From Psococerastis gibbosa (taxonomy: Eukaryota; Arthropoda; Insecta; Psocodea; Psocidae): a stretch of 64,000 nt of DNA. The notes beneath the pieces were generated by a model. It had not been told where the DNA came from and did not search any database. It saw only the letters and a program-made list of their open reading frames with translations. Of the stretch, positions 1-11,300 are shown piece by piece; within the stretch, counting starts at the first letter, position 1, and each line of letters opens with the position of its first letter. The stretch lies in the NCBI GenBank assembly GCA_963971405.1, contig OZ020486.1, forward strand, positions 16,639,419 to 16,703,418. The letters are read 5' to 3'. Both the position numbers and the translations under genes were made by a program.

Positions 1-85
1 ACTCGAAAGAATTTTCCGAGAGATCCAGCGGGGAATGGCCCCTTTGAATACGGTGAAGTTGTAAATAATTTTGTTTTTATAACAG

Positions 86-231
86 GACTCATGTTGACAC
101 TCTGTTACAGGATGGTTGAGCCCAAGTACGCTTCCACAGCAGGAATGATAGCAAGCTCTGTCGCCATTACTGGCGCTATAAGCGGGAGTTTCTTTAGCCT
201 CATCTACCCATCTTTGGTATCTGGTTTATAA
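86..231 (+). CDS. Last exon of an equilibrative nucleoside transporter-like (SLC29) gene, partial
   Basis: The exon follows a T-rich acceptor ending ATAACAG and stays open to TAA at 229-231, about 48 residues. The peptide reads as a C-terminal membrane segment: a Leu/Met-rich start, then MVEPKYASTAGMIA and a Gly/Ser-rich hydrophobic helix. In SLC29 proteins the same position holds the block P-x-x-V-x-P...TAG-x-I followed by a last helix with G...G...FS, and this exon keeps TAG, the small-residue helix and FFS. Role by family: facilitated nucleoside transport across membranes. The frame is also open upstream to base 1, but the splice-like acceptor and the unlike composition of that stretch suggest intron. 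The rest of the gene lies left of the window. The assignment rests on one short exon and is moderate only. Confidence 0.5.
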
Positions 232-277
232 GGTAGCAGATGTTTGAAGACCAATACTAATTTATTATTTTGAGAGA

Positions 278-283
278 AATAAA
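278..283 (+). promoter_or_regulatory. Polyadenylation signal AATAAA of the transporter-like gene
   Basis: A canonical AATAAA lies 47 bases after the stop codon and is followed by a TTTTTGTG stretch, as expected of a cleavage/polyadenylation region. The neighbouring NOP56 gene converges on it from the other strand. Confidence 0.55.
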
Positions 284-466
284 TTTTTGTGCTTGACATT
301 CTGAAGGTCTGGATGACATGGGTGCAATTCTACTAGTAAACGTAGAGAATAACCTAGGGTCAGTCACTAATTTATCTAGTGATTATCGTTGGAGGATTTG
401 GAACGAATCCTGAGAGGACTCCATGACTGGGTCGATAAAATGTCGTCGCTTTTAGATTCATTAGAG

Positions 467-472
467 TTTATT
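467..472 (-). promoter_or_regulatory. Polyadenylation signal of NOP56
   Basis: TTTATT on the plus strand is AATAAA on the minus strand, 129 bases past the NOP56 stop. The two convergent 3' ends (this and the transporter-like gene) are about 190 bases apart. Confidence 0.5.
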
Positions 473-600
473 ACAAATGGTTCCACAGATTTTAAAACTT
501 AGAATAACAGATGCGGCATAGCCCACTTACTAATGTTATAATGTTTCCAGTAATAATCGCCATGTTTACGAGCTACCTTTTGATGAGAGAAGTTCTCATA

Positions 601-3600
601 CTATTCGTCTTTGTTTTTCTTCTTTTTCTTTTTCTTTTTCGGGGTTTCGTCAGTTTCATCTGCAGCTACTTCTGAAAAGAAAATTACAACGTATCACAAC
701 AATTAAACGTAAAAATCTCGGTAATCTCAAAAGAATTATCAATTAATTTATTCGTAGTTATATTTTAGTAGGTATCATGTACCATGGGTCTTCTTAAATG
801 TGAACTCAGTTCTTCTGGAGGGAAGTGTCACTCGCGAATCTTCCTGGCATGGGACTTATTTACATGATTACAAAAATTTACTATCGAGTTTAATGGAAGC
901 AGTAAATTGTTGTAAATTACTAAATTTGCACGCTAATGAGTTAAAAATGAAATGATATGCGGTTAATGGACCCGAGATCCACTCACCGAATCATATGTAC
1001 CACCATAGTATTAAATTGTGGGACTTATTTACATGATTACAAAAATTTACTATCGAGTTTAATGGAAGCAGTAAATTGTTGTAAATTACTAAATTTGCAC
1101 CCTAATGAGTTAAAAATGAAATGATATGCGGTTAATGGACCCGAGATCCACTCACCGAATCATATGTACCACCATAGTATTAAATTGTTATTGCTGATGG
1201 AATATAATTTGATAATAATAATATAATATAGGCTATTATTAACCGCACCACAGAGTGGAGGCACACTAATCCATACGCACTGCAAAACCTGATTGGAAAA
1301 GACAAAAGGGTCATACCTCTCGTCATTGCGTACCTCGAGTCTACCCCCCTCCTTTTCAGAATACTCTGAGTAGAGCCTGGGGTTGACCACAACATGAGCC
1401 AAGAAGCCCAGAAGGGTAGAGCGCCTATTTAATAACAAACTAACAAATAAATGTAACTGACCGCCATTGCCATTGGCGACTGAATCTCCATTCTCGCCTT
1501 CTGAATGTTTTCTCTTTTTGTCTTTCTTTTTCTTCTTCTTTTTCTCCTTTGACTGCTGCTCTTCCAAGAGTAAAGCTGATTCTTCCATAGCTTCTTTCAT
1601 TACATCAATATTTTTCCTTGGGATATCGCCTTGCTCATAAAATTTGAGTCTGTCCTCAACTTGCTGCTTCAATTTTTCTCCAAAAATTTTCGTCGGGACG
1701 TCTGAAAATTGAATTAATAAGTTTACCAACTAAAAATAAAAACGCCATAATGCATAAAGAATTTAAGCGACAATTCAATTGGGGATTTTTAAACCATCGT
1801 TATAAAATAATAATTTTTGTGTGATATCGATTTTGAAATTACTCCATTTCACTTGAATGCTTTGTTCATTTGCAATAAGAGAGAGCTCCTATTCCTTTCC
1901 CATAAAATATATAACAATGATGATCGCCAATCTTTGATAGATGAGGCTTTTAAAGAAGTGTACATATTTTTTCTCGGGTAAAAAAAAATTAAGACTTGAA
2001 TACGTACCAGTAAAACAGTCGATGCGTGAAGCAATTGAACACTTGTTAGCCAGATAGCGAGATATTCTTCCTTTATTTTTGGTTCCTGCTCGACCAATGA
2101 ACGATGAGTGATACAAAAGTCCATATTTAGGAGTGTTCGTTTTCGTTTTCAGCGCTCTGCAAAAGATTGAGATATCATATCAATCATAAAATATGTCGGT
2201 AATGACTTGGTAGTAGTTGTCTATTGCTGACATTTTTCTAAGAAAATACTTTGACTGAAGAGTGAGAGCCCACCACAATTAGATCAAGTAAACTTGGCAG
2301 ATAACTGCCGGAGCCATGGAGTAATAAAATTGTACGTATTACGTAATTATTGATGACGTCTGCATGCACAATACGCAGTCTTCTTTTTTAAAGAAAAAAA
2401 AAGCACAACACAAAGTAAAACACAGACAAGTAATATTACTGACCTGAAAAGTGCTTTCTCTGCACCCAGAATTTGTACCGTGCTGGCTGGATACTTTGCT
2501 AGATTAGTCAGAGAGCCAGCATGAGCGATTAGGCGAGCGCCCACTTGATCACCTATTAATGTAGCCAAATTTGGAGCGATACTAGTCATTTTTTCACTCA
2601 AATATTCTGCAAGTTGCTTTCTGTAGTCAGATAGGCTTATAACTCTAGCAGCAAACATTTCGATATTGATTAGATCAAGTGGAGATATGTCCATACCTGA
2701 AAATAAAGATATGAATTCACTTTTTACAGAAGGAAAAAAAAGGTAAATAAGGCTAATTCATCAATAAATGGCAAAAATATCGATTTAGTTAGTTTTTTGC
2801 CCAATCCAGGGTTACCAATTTTTAACATCTTAGCTTCCCCCCCCCCCCCCCCCCCCTCTAAGTTTCAGTTTATTACTAATATGTTGACCGGTTTCGGTAA
2901 TGTACAGCACAATAATTTAAAGAATCAGTACGAGTGATCGCGTACATGCTTATCCTATCGTATCTACGTCAATGTTAAATTTCGGCTCTTTTCCCAATTC
3001 TAAAGCAATGGATCGATAAGACAATTTTCTAATCTATATAGGGCAGACATGAAAATACACACTAACAACGATATGGTATGCAATGCATCGGGTTATGGGT
3101 TCTATAATTTATAAAAAAATAAAAAGTATTCTTCAAACGCAAAGTTGTGTTACTCTATTTAGCATCTAAAACATGCCTGTAGCTAGAAAGGATCGATAGA
3201 AATGTTCTGCAGAACCCGACTATCAAGGGACCTGGGACCTCAAAAAGTGTAAATCCATTGAAATCTCGAAATCGAACATTTTGACCATAACCCAGCATTC
3301 CTTATACTAACGAATAAATAGGAAAGTAACAATAATATCAATTGTAGATACCTCCAAAAATTATTAGGCCGACCTTAAGGCAAACAATAATACATAGAGA
3401 AATGCAGAAACTTACCCATGGATGAACGCGACGCATCTAAAATCCCCTGAGCTTTCTCACTATCCATAGTGATTTCCTCAAGTTGTTCAAGTTTATCCTC
3501 CGTTAGTTCCTTCCTGTTTTTGATAAATTGGGCAACACGCGCAAATGTATAATTTTCTGGCACAATTTTAGCCAGCTCTGGGAAGTGATACGAATACCAC

Positions 3601-6600
3601 TCTCTGAAAGCACAACATATTGCTTGCAACAACAAAATATAGACAAATATAAACAATATTAGGGTAGATTTTTCAACATGGCGTCTGTTGACAGTTTGTA
3701 GGTGGGGAGAGGGGGGGGGGGGGGGGGAGAGTGTAAAGATCCGCACGCACCTTATATTTACCACAAAATATGGAAGCTGTGCAGTTTGTTTTAGTGAGAT
3801 TATGGTTTTGACTACAGCCCACACCATGACCAAAAGGCATTGAGATTAGTTGACTTTTACAATAAGAAAACGTAGGAAAGTATGTTTTCCACAGTTTCAG
3901 ACTTTCAGGGTGGACTTTTTTTTCTCAATATGACATCAAATTAATGACTTTCTACAAATTCGAAACATTATCTATTTTATAGCTCAAATCCAGTTGTTTC
4001 ACCATTCAAGCGGGTGACGTTTGGTGAAAAATAATAGTTGTTCTTGACTAGGTGCAGAGGGGTAAAAACCGTGGTTAGGGTATTGAATCTAAATTTTATT
4101 TCCACCGATGATGAAAAAACTAGTGAGCTTTTACCGGGAGACTTCGCCCTAGTAAGAAGCAACCAGTAGTTCAAGTCAGATTGTTCCAGACCTAATATTT
4201 CAACACGACTGAAGATGGTGGATTCTTCGTACAATATTAGGTGAGGTTGTTAAAGAAGTTGAGTCTACGATGAAAAACTGAAACAAAGTACAAGGGCCGG
4301 CATTTGCAGACAATTGGGGTAAGGCCTTGATCATCATCCCTGGTGATAATTTCGTCTTTCTTTTTGACTGGTTCAAGGTGCAAAGGTAGAGCTAGTGGTA
4401 GATTAAGTTTTGTGGCTAAGATATTAATAGAATTTGATTGATGCTGGTTTATATGAAAAGCCTTTATGATCCCCTACAGTTTAAGAATTTTTCCGGAAAC
4501 AGCGACTAACCCTATAACGAAAAATCAAAAGAAAAAAACTACAAACTCACTTGATTCTCATTGAGAATGTGTTAACATCCTTATCAAGCTGATCCAAAAG
4601 AGCGATGCTTTGAATAATCATGTTGTCTACACGGTTGACGTTAAACTTTACTTTAGCACGTGAGTAGGAATGTCCGAGACCCAACTGCGCAGTAGAAGAA
4701 GACTTGGATGTGAATCCTTTAATCAACTGAGCGAAATGCATTCGAATGCCACGAATGATTTCAGGGAATATTCCAACATGATTGCAGGAGATTGGAAGCC
4801 CTTCAGCAATGCTCGCACCAAGCTTTGCATCCGCCACACCTACAATTATTTTTATTATTTTAAGGGCTAGTTGTCGTGGTCAACTCAACAATATTTTTTG
4901 CCGTTGGCAAACGGTTCACGTCTTCGATGTCGACCTACTTCGACTACTAGTGAAAGCTGAGACATGACAAATAAGTAAATAATTATAAATAAATTTCACT
5001 TAATTCCACAAAATAAATTTTTAACAGTAACAGCTGTAACTGTAAAGATTGAGAAATTTCATATATGGAGCGAACGGGCCGAAATATTAAAGAAAGAATA
5101 GCTGAGCATAGACGAGCGGTTGGCAAGCAGGACTGTGACTCTGCTTACGCAAGTACCTCTGGCCATACCTCGGATTTCTTGACTTTTAAGTTATTACATA
5201 ATTGTGACAAGGGACAGGTTGATGCATTTCAGAGGTACTTGTGAGAGCCAGTCTGAAGATGGTGTTACAGCGAAACAGCGGTTACTATTAAAAATTTATG
5301 TTGTGGAATTATGTGCAATTTATTTATAATTATTTACTTATTTGTCATGTATCACTTCAACGAAGTCACTGAAGAATTAAGCTCATGCTTAACATTGACA
5401 TTTCAACAGACGGCACTTAATCAAACACGGGAACGAGTCCCACTCCTACAATAGCATTGAAACAATATACAAGTATATATTTTATTGACATTCAGTATAA
5501 ATTCTATGTTTTGGTCATTACATGTTGCAGCAGACATCTAATTTAGAGCAATTTGCGCGATTTCTCACGCTTGCGGTAATTCTTTTAATGGAAAAAATCA
5601 TGAAAATGTATTACAACTAAGGGCTAATGATTGCGGAGAACAGCTGATAGTAGGAATTAAAGATAACAAAACAGTTTTATTTTGCATGAATAAACACACA
5701 TATTTATGAAATCATGAAACCTCAAGTGGTTCATGATCGCACTGTAGGCTAAGCCACAAGCTCCATATTGCCTTCTACCGCTTTTAATTAACTCATAAAT
5801 AAGAACCACAAAATAACGCAGAGAATTGAAATCTATGAGACACAGAAATTAATTTAAAAGGTCCCTACTTACCCAGAACAGTTTTACTTTCTTTGCTGGA
5901 TTTGGGAAGGCATGTTTGTAAAAACAACTGTAAATCTTGCGTAACAATGCCTTCAGACACAGCATTCATATTTTCTAGTGCGTTGGCAGCGGTTTTAAAA
6001 GGACAAAAACCTTTTAATTTTATAACACTTGCAAATCGTCCAAGGTCCGTAATTGAAGCTTCTACTTGAGCTTGAAAAGCTGCTATTTCTTCAAACTCTT
6101 TAACAGAGAAGACTGCATAGCCGGCAGCATGTTCAAAGAGAACGAACTGCTTAGCCTGTGGGTAAAGAAATTAGGTACATTACAGTATTCGATAAATGCG
6201 ACTGATTCCACTGATTGCTCAAAATTTAGCAGTCATTGTAACCTTTTACGCTCACAAGGGTTTTGTGTAGGATAAATGAAAGTAAAAGTCAAAAATTGAG
6301 GAGTCCCACGAATATCCTATGATTACCGCACCATTGTAATGTACAGACCCATTCGTATTTGCTTAATATCAATGGATCTCTTTTACGTAGAAAAAAAAGG
6401 CTTCGCCCTTTCAACTGAATACTGCGTTGCCTTATTTGTTGTGTTTTTATTAATTAACATGTGCATTTTGAATACATTTAATTTTTGTTTATTCACTTTT
6501 GCTAATTTCTAGGTGGTTGGGATACATTTTATAAAAATTGGCCACTTTATCGACCCATGCGTTTCCCTAGGGAGATCGGTGAATACGGGATTACCGTTCA

Positions 6601-6894
6601 TGGCGACTATTATCTGTACACCGGAGTTAGAACAAATGAGTTAAAAACTACTTCAATTTTTAAAAACATATCCGTCTAGAGTCGCGGGGTATTGACACAG
6701 TAAACCCCCAGCGGTCTAGCCGTCTAGCAGCTAGCTAGCTAGACTAGCAAGTATTTATTCCATGGGAAAGACGCTACCATGTAGTTTACTATCAATGAGG
6801 CAATGAATGGCGAAAAGGCGAATGCGTCAATTAAAATTAAACTATTAACCATACCTATATTTTGATTGTTGAATAAAAAACTATTGCTTACCAT
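601..6894 (-). CDS. NOP56: NOP56, box C/D snoRNP core protein (8 exons, 491 aa)
   Basis: Coding exons, 5' to 3' on the minus strand: 6894-6892, 6155-5873, 4839-4551, 3603-3416, 2696-2444, 2156-2008, 1701-1462 and 671-601. They total 1476 bases with no phase conflict, and every junction has GT/AG. The product carries the NOP5NT-like N-terminus ([14 protein letters not shown]), the signature [20 protein letters not shown], the Nop-domain core [39 protein letters not shown], and a lysine-rich tail ending KNKDE. NOP56 is a nucleolar scaffold that pairs with NOP58 and holds fibrillarin in box C/D snoRNPs guiding rRNA 2'-O-methylation. The first exon supplies only the ATG, immediately followed by a GTAAGC donor. 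Introns carry a 169-bp tandem duplication, a Penelope-like fragment and poly-C/poly-G runs. No convincing intronic snoRNA was seen, although this gene hosts them in other animals. Confidence 0.95.
851..1188. repeat. Tandem duplication of a 169-bp unit in NOP56 intron 7
   Basis: Two head-to-tail copies, 851-1019 and 1020-1188, are almost identical; one clear difference is GCACGCTAAT versus GCACCCTAAT. The near identity suggests a recent local duplication. It lies entirely in the last intron and does not touch the coding sequence. Confidence 0.9.
1913..1960. repeat. Fragment of a dispersed repeat in NOP56 intron 6
   Basis: The stretch ATGATGATCGCCAATCTT and its flank (with GATAGATGAGGC) match, with substitutions, the centre of an inverted-repeat element at about 38328-38370 (ATGATGATCGCTAATCTTC, then GGTAGAAGAGGC). 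This is probably a decayed copy of the same transposon family rather than a gene. Confidence 0.5.
2837..2856. repeat. Poly-C run in NOP56 intron 4
   Basis: Twenty consecutive C on the plus strand, one of about a dozen long G or C homopolymers in this window. Confidence 0.9.
3711..3727. repeat. Poly-G run in NOP56 intron 3
   Basis: Seventeen consecutive G on the plus strand, preceded by GGTGGGGAGA. Nothing else is recognisable in the roughly 940-base intron. Confidence 0.9.
4961..5350 (+). mobile_element. Penelope-like element fragment with GIY-YIG endonuclease piece, between inverted arms
   Basis: An open frame at 5065-5244 (59 aa) has the GIY-YIG nuclease signature [16 protein letters not shown] with the catalytic Arg in KER and His in AEHRR, and ends at a stop as Penelope-like elements do. 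It continues with ...SGHTSDF.... About 70-base arms flank it in inverted orientation: 4961-5033 (GACATGACAAATAAGTAAAT...) and 5281-5350 (its reverse complement, imperfect). The 3' flank includes CTGAAGATGG...CGAAAC, resembling motifs discussed at 10270 and 39173. Only the endonuclease end survives, with no reverse transcriptase. It sits in NOP56 intron 2, opposite to the gene. Confidence 0.7.
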
Positions 6895-7360
6895 TTTGCT
6901 GGTCTTCTTTAGGAATAACGAACAATACTTATTTTATTAATTAATCCACTTTTTTGGTACGATAATTATAATAAATATCTTGTAAACAAAGCCACATGTT
7001 TGGAAACAAACTCAACCGGAAACTGTCGCCGGTGTACCAAACAAACTAACAAAGCTCTCTTGATATACACCATTTCCGCTATACAAATATGCGCCATTTT
7101 TTAAAATACACTGATATAAATTATCCTTTTGGTATTTAACTAAAGAAATTTGCCTAATACTAATATATTAGTCTATACCATTTTATGCATTAATTCCAGC
7201 ATAATATAGGGGGCTGACACCTGTCAAATAACTATTGACCAAGCAAGGCTGAACTAAAACAATATTGCACTTTGTGGTAGAAATGTAATACCTAATGATG
7301 GGCACCAACGGTAGAATTGGTATATTGAGTATTCGATTACAACCCAAGTAGTCCCTTCAT
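6895..7360. other. NOP56 upstream region; no other feature seen
   Basis: This AT-rich stretch must contain the NOP56 5' UTR and promoter on the minus strand. No TATA box or initiator stands out, which fits a housekeeping promoter. No open frame is supported. Confidence 0.4.
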
Positions 7361-7441
7361 GAGCAACTAAGAGTCTACAGCCCGCAGGAAATTGGCAGCC
7401 CGAAATTTAATACTTTCTTTTATATTTAATTAACTCAGCAT

Positions 7442-7681
7442 GTTATTAAAGACTTGGCTCATCAACGTTGTAGAAGACTATTTCATGCGTCATATAGGTA
7501 GGCTATTTTTAATATTCGAAATTGTAGTTTTTTTTCAGAAACATGCAAATATTTAATAAACAATAACTTTTCACGTATAATCGATTTTATAAAAAAACCA
7601 CAATTTTGAAAACTTAAAATACCTTATTATATGACGCATGAAATAGTCTTCTACAACTTTGATGAGCCAAATCTTTAATAA
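7442..7681. mobile_element. Short inverted-repeat element (MITE-like), ~54-base arms
   Basis: Starts TTATTAAAGACTTGGCTCAT and ends with its near-exact complement ATGAGCCAAATCTTTAATAA. The arms continue through GAAGACTATTTCATGCGTCA and its complement. The roughly 130-base centre is AT-rich and non-coding. Confidence 0.8.
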
Positions 7682-7699
7682 AATGCTTCTCTTCTTGAG

Positions 7700-8055
7700 T
7701 TGCAATCTAAGGATTGGTTTGCAGCGAATGTTTTATTTTTCTCCTCAACTCTTGTCTACTTTGTGCGGTCCTTTTCAGTTCTTTGTAGGTGGCGCACCCT
7801 AGGTCCTTCATGACATCTTCTAAGTACTCCTTCCTCTGTCGTCCTCTTGAGTTGGTGCCTTCAACCATACCCTCAATTATGTTCTTGAGGAGCCCTTCAT
7901 GTCTCAGAATATGCCCCATACATTTTCTTGTTGAAATGGTGGCCGTAATAGCTCTTTCTTCGTTTATTCTATGGAGCACTTCTTCGTTGGTTATGTGGTC
8001 TCTCCATGGAATTTTCATGATTCTTCTGTAGCACCACAGCTCAAAGGCTTCCAGC
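7700..8055 (-). pseudogene. Non-LTR retrotransposon 3' fragment (endonuclease-RT type C-terminus)
   Basis: The minus-strand peptide has the order characteristic of the extreme C-terminus of one class of arthropod non-LTR retrotransposons: a WRDHITNEEVL block, an EERAI block, MGHILRHEGLLKNIIEGMVEG, a GRQRKEYLEDV block and a final KRTAQSRQELRR block. Two relatives occur in the window (41545-42000 and 44230-44520). The copy is truncated at its 5' side and carries no RT or endonuclease domain. Confidence 0.8.
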
Positions 8056-8344
8056 TTTTAGTTGCTTAGTTAATTAAATAAAAAATAAAAAGTATTAAAT
8101 TTCGGGCTGCCACTTTTCTAAGGGCTGTACACTCTTAATTCATGGCAAATGGCAATAGCAAATTATTCTATTTTTTTCTCCCATCCCCATATACTGTAAT
8201 CTATTGTACTCAGGATCTACATCAATTTAAAATTCCTGCAGATCTACATTATTTAACCTACATTTAACTCATGCTACCTAAGGACGCAAATTCAAATCAA
8301 GTGGTAAAAACTAAAAATATATGTAATTTGAGTTGTACAACGCT

Positions 8345-11300
8345 TTATGACGTAACATTTTTCGTTTTTTTCTTCCTTTTTGCTATATTTGGACATTGCG
8401 ATTTTTTGTGGCCTGGCTGGTGGCAATGGTAGCACGTATTGTCAGGTTGAAATTCTCCACATTTATGAGTGGTCAGGCAGCACCGCTGACATGTATCACA
8501 GTGACTATAGGATAATTTCACGCATTTTTGGCATTTGTAGCAGTGAGAGTAACTAGTGCCATTCTGTAAAAAAAAAAAAATGTTAATAAGTCTTATAGAA
8601 GGCTGCAGCTTGCAAGGCTAAGCCTTACAATTTGGCCCTAACATCATGGATGCACATCGCGATCATAGAAATACTGTATATTAACTGGAACGGCAGGTAC
8701 CTACTTAGAAGCATAATAACTTAACCAATACAATGTAACCCTTACTGATAGAAACCATAATTAAGAACAGGAAAACAATCTACGCAGACCCAACGTAGAG
8801 GTGTTAGTGCCCTTGAATAGACTTTCGCCAGGCTAGCAAAATGGCCATCCACGGCTCAACCAATCAAACATTCGCGGAGTCTCAACGCAATGGCCAGTGA
8901 TCATATTTCCTTCCCAGCTAACGACTAACCGAAATAAGAGGATATGGAAAAAACTGGGCTTGGGGTCCAGCGGTTAAGACGACGCCCCGGTTAGGCGTAG
9001 ATCGTGGGTTCGAATCCTGCCAAGCCGTTTTTTCCATATCCTCTAATTTCGTCTATAACGAGGAGGCTACCTCTTCAACCAACGTTAATTTAATGTCAGT
9101 GTTATATATACCATATAATACTACAATGTAGCTATCGGCTATACCACTACTATAGCTCATGACTAGGTGCGCTCTATTCTATTTAATTATCGTCAAGACA
9201 TGTAGAGTAGTGGTACGGACTCATGACTCACCCGTAAAGCAGGCGGTCGCAGGCCTTCCTAGTTGAGTTTTATAGCCCTAACTCTGCTAGGTTGGCTTAG
9301 TAATAGAACAAAAGTCCTTATTTATTTTATCGTTGACAATAGCCTAAAGGCCTACTGTACGCCATATTCAAAAATTCACGGCGAGTATTGTATATTTTGA
9401 TGTCATCGTCTTACCTTCGATGTGCACGAGTTGCATGGGTCACAATGTACATTGGAAACACTGACCCAATAGTCACACTTATTACAAAGCCGATATCCGG
9501 GCACGCCATCCAGATTGAAGAGCTTCAGTGGAATGTTAGTGAAGATGCGGACAGGGGAGCCAGCTTTGCGACGTCGGTGGCCTTTATCGCTGAAACATGC
9601 ATGGTTTTCGTAGTTCACTTGGTAGTCTAACATTCTGAATGTTGGCAAACTGTCCTGGATATGACGTTCCATGAAATACGGGAAGAACCAAACAACATTC
9701 AATTCTGAAATAATACCGTGCAATATTTAATTTTGGTAAGTAGGTACATAGTTATTATATAATATATGGGTCGTCAGTGTATTTAGAGGAGTGTTTTTAA
9801 GACATTAAGTGCTAATTCATGGATCATTCAACCTACATTACCGCGTAGAAACTGCACAGCAGCCTACAAAAGGAAACTAACGTGACCCACGCATTTAAAA
9901 CGATGTCAAATATCTGTAACGTCAGAGATTACCAACAGGTTTTTTGAAAGTCTAGCATCCCACCCGATCCCACCTTCCCAATATTAATCAGCTACCTTAT
10001 TTCAGGAACCATGTCGCGTTATCAACGCCCTGTCATGTATCTATGTATTGAACTAACTCTACTCTTTCAGTGACAATAAGCAGATTCTAGGCTATAACAT
10101 GTACAAAAATAATTTGTGATGATAAAATGACTCATTTATAACTGATATAGTCACTAACTGTAAACTAAGCAAACTTTAAGTACTATACATTTATAAGGTC
10201 TGAACCTCACAGTTTCTGATAAGAAAATAGGAAAGATAGAGTTCGGACTATTGGTCAACCAGACCAGGAAGCGTACTTCCAAGCGTTTCGTCGACAGTTG
10301 CGGTCAACATCTTCAGTAGTTAGCAACTGAGTCATCTAGATACAATCTTCGAAGCTTACGAAGTGCCACTAAAGATGTCTACCTATGTTGTTGAAGAAAC
10401 GTTTGGAAATAGAGTTTTTGATCGACTACTAGCCCAGATTCTCCATCTGATTCTCATCATTCAATCATCTGAGTGAACGACCTTTATTTATAAAGCAGAT
10501 CTGAAATTAAATTGTTGATTGAGTTGACGTTTTGCGCACACACTGAGTTTAGTTTTTGAATATAATCATAAATCTACAGGACGTTAACCAAAAAATTTAA
10601 AAAAATCTTAGTTCCAAATCTTCCTTATACATTTTCTTGGTGATCTGCGTTTGGGACCAACAGCTGTTCAGTAGGTAAGTAGAAGAAAAATGCTATAATG
10701 ATACGTTACTATACAGCACTTTCGGATATGTTGCCAGTCCAATAACATTTCGTTCCGGTCATTATGCTCAAGCATTTGAAAACACTCGATTTTTTGCGAA
10801 AAGATCATAATCTTACCTTGATCTGTAAATTGCTCGATAGCCAGAAACCATAGGCCAGCACTAAGCAGTAAGCTTCATAATAAATAAAATCCTACAAAAA
10901 GTACTGTTGATCAAAATTTATTAAAGTATGATTTTAATTTTCTCTCTCAATACAAACTTGAATGAATTGAAATTCACGTATGCTATAAATGACAATACAA
11001 GAATGCATGCAAATGAATATACTTTTTTAGTAAAAAAATTTATTTTGGTGACACAATTAAATAAATAATAAGCCCTGAAAATGTCTATATTAATAAACAA
11101 TAATATGATGATTTCGGCACATCAGGAAAATAAATTCAACTTAGTCAATCACCAATTCTGAGGTATAACTCTATACCAATGCATAATTAATTAGTTAGGG
11201 ATTGAATAAGCTGTACCTTGAGATGATTGTTCATAAATAACATTGACCAGTGACGTAGTTAAGCTTCAAGGAAGTCTTTGAGCAGAGTGACACGACGCTT

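Larger units (their letters stand above)
7361..8140. mobile_element. Foldback element with ~70-base inverted arms enclosing two other elements
   Basis: The left arm 7361-7436 (GAGTCTACAGCCCGCAGG...GGCAGCCCGAAATTTAATAC...) and right arm 8061-8140 are imperfect reverse complements at roughly three-quarters identity. Between them lie a smaller foldback element (7442-7681) and a non-LTR retrotransposon tail (7700-8055). Either the arms belong to one host transposon that received insertions, or the whole block moved as a unit. Confidence 0.6.

Noticed and set aside
1..85. Coding sequence continuing to the left edge in the transporter frame
   Set aside because: The frame is open but the peptide is unlike SLC29 and a T-rich acceptor (ATAACAG) ends at 85, so this is treated as intron.
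672..6891. Box C/D snoRNAs in NOP56 introns
   Set aside because: NOP56 hosts snoRNAs in other animals, so minus-strand TGATGA and CTGA boxes were looked for. Candidates near 2757 and 4331 lack a partner box at 50-100 bases, and the TGATGA-like text at 1920 and 2350 is on the wrong strand.
8957..9026. Functional tRNA gene
   Set aside because: Boxes A and B are present but the anticodon loop has C instead of T at position 33 and the unit is dispersed with repeat arms; it is SINE-like.
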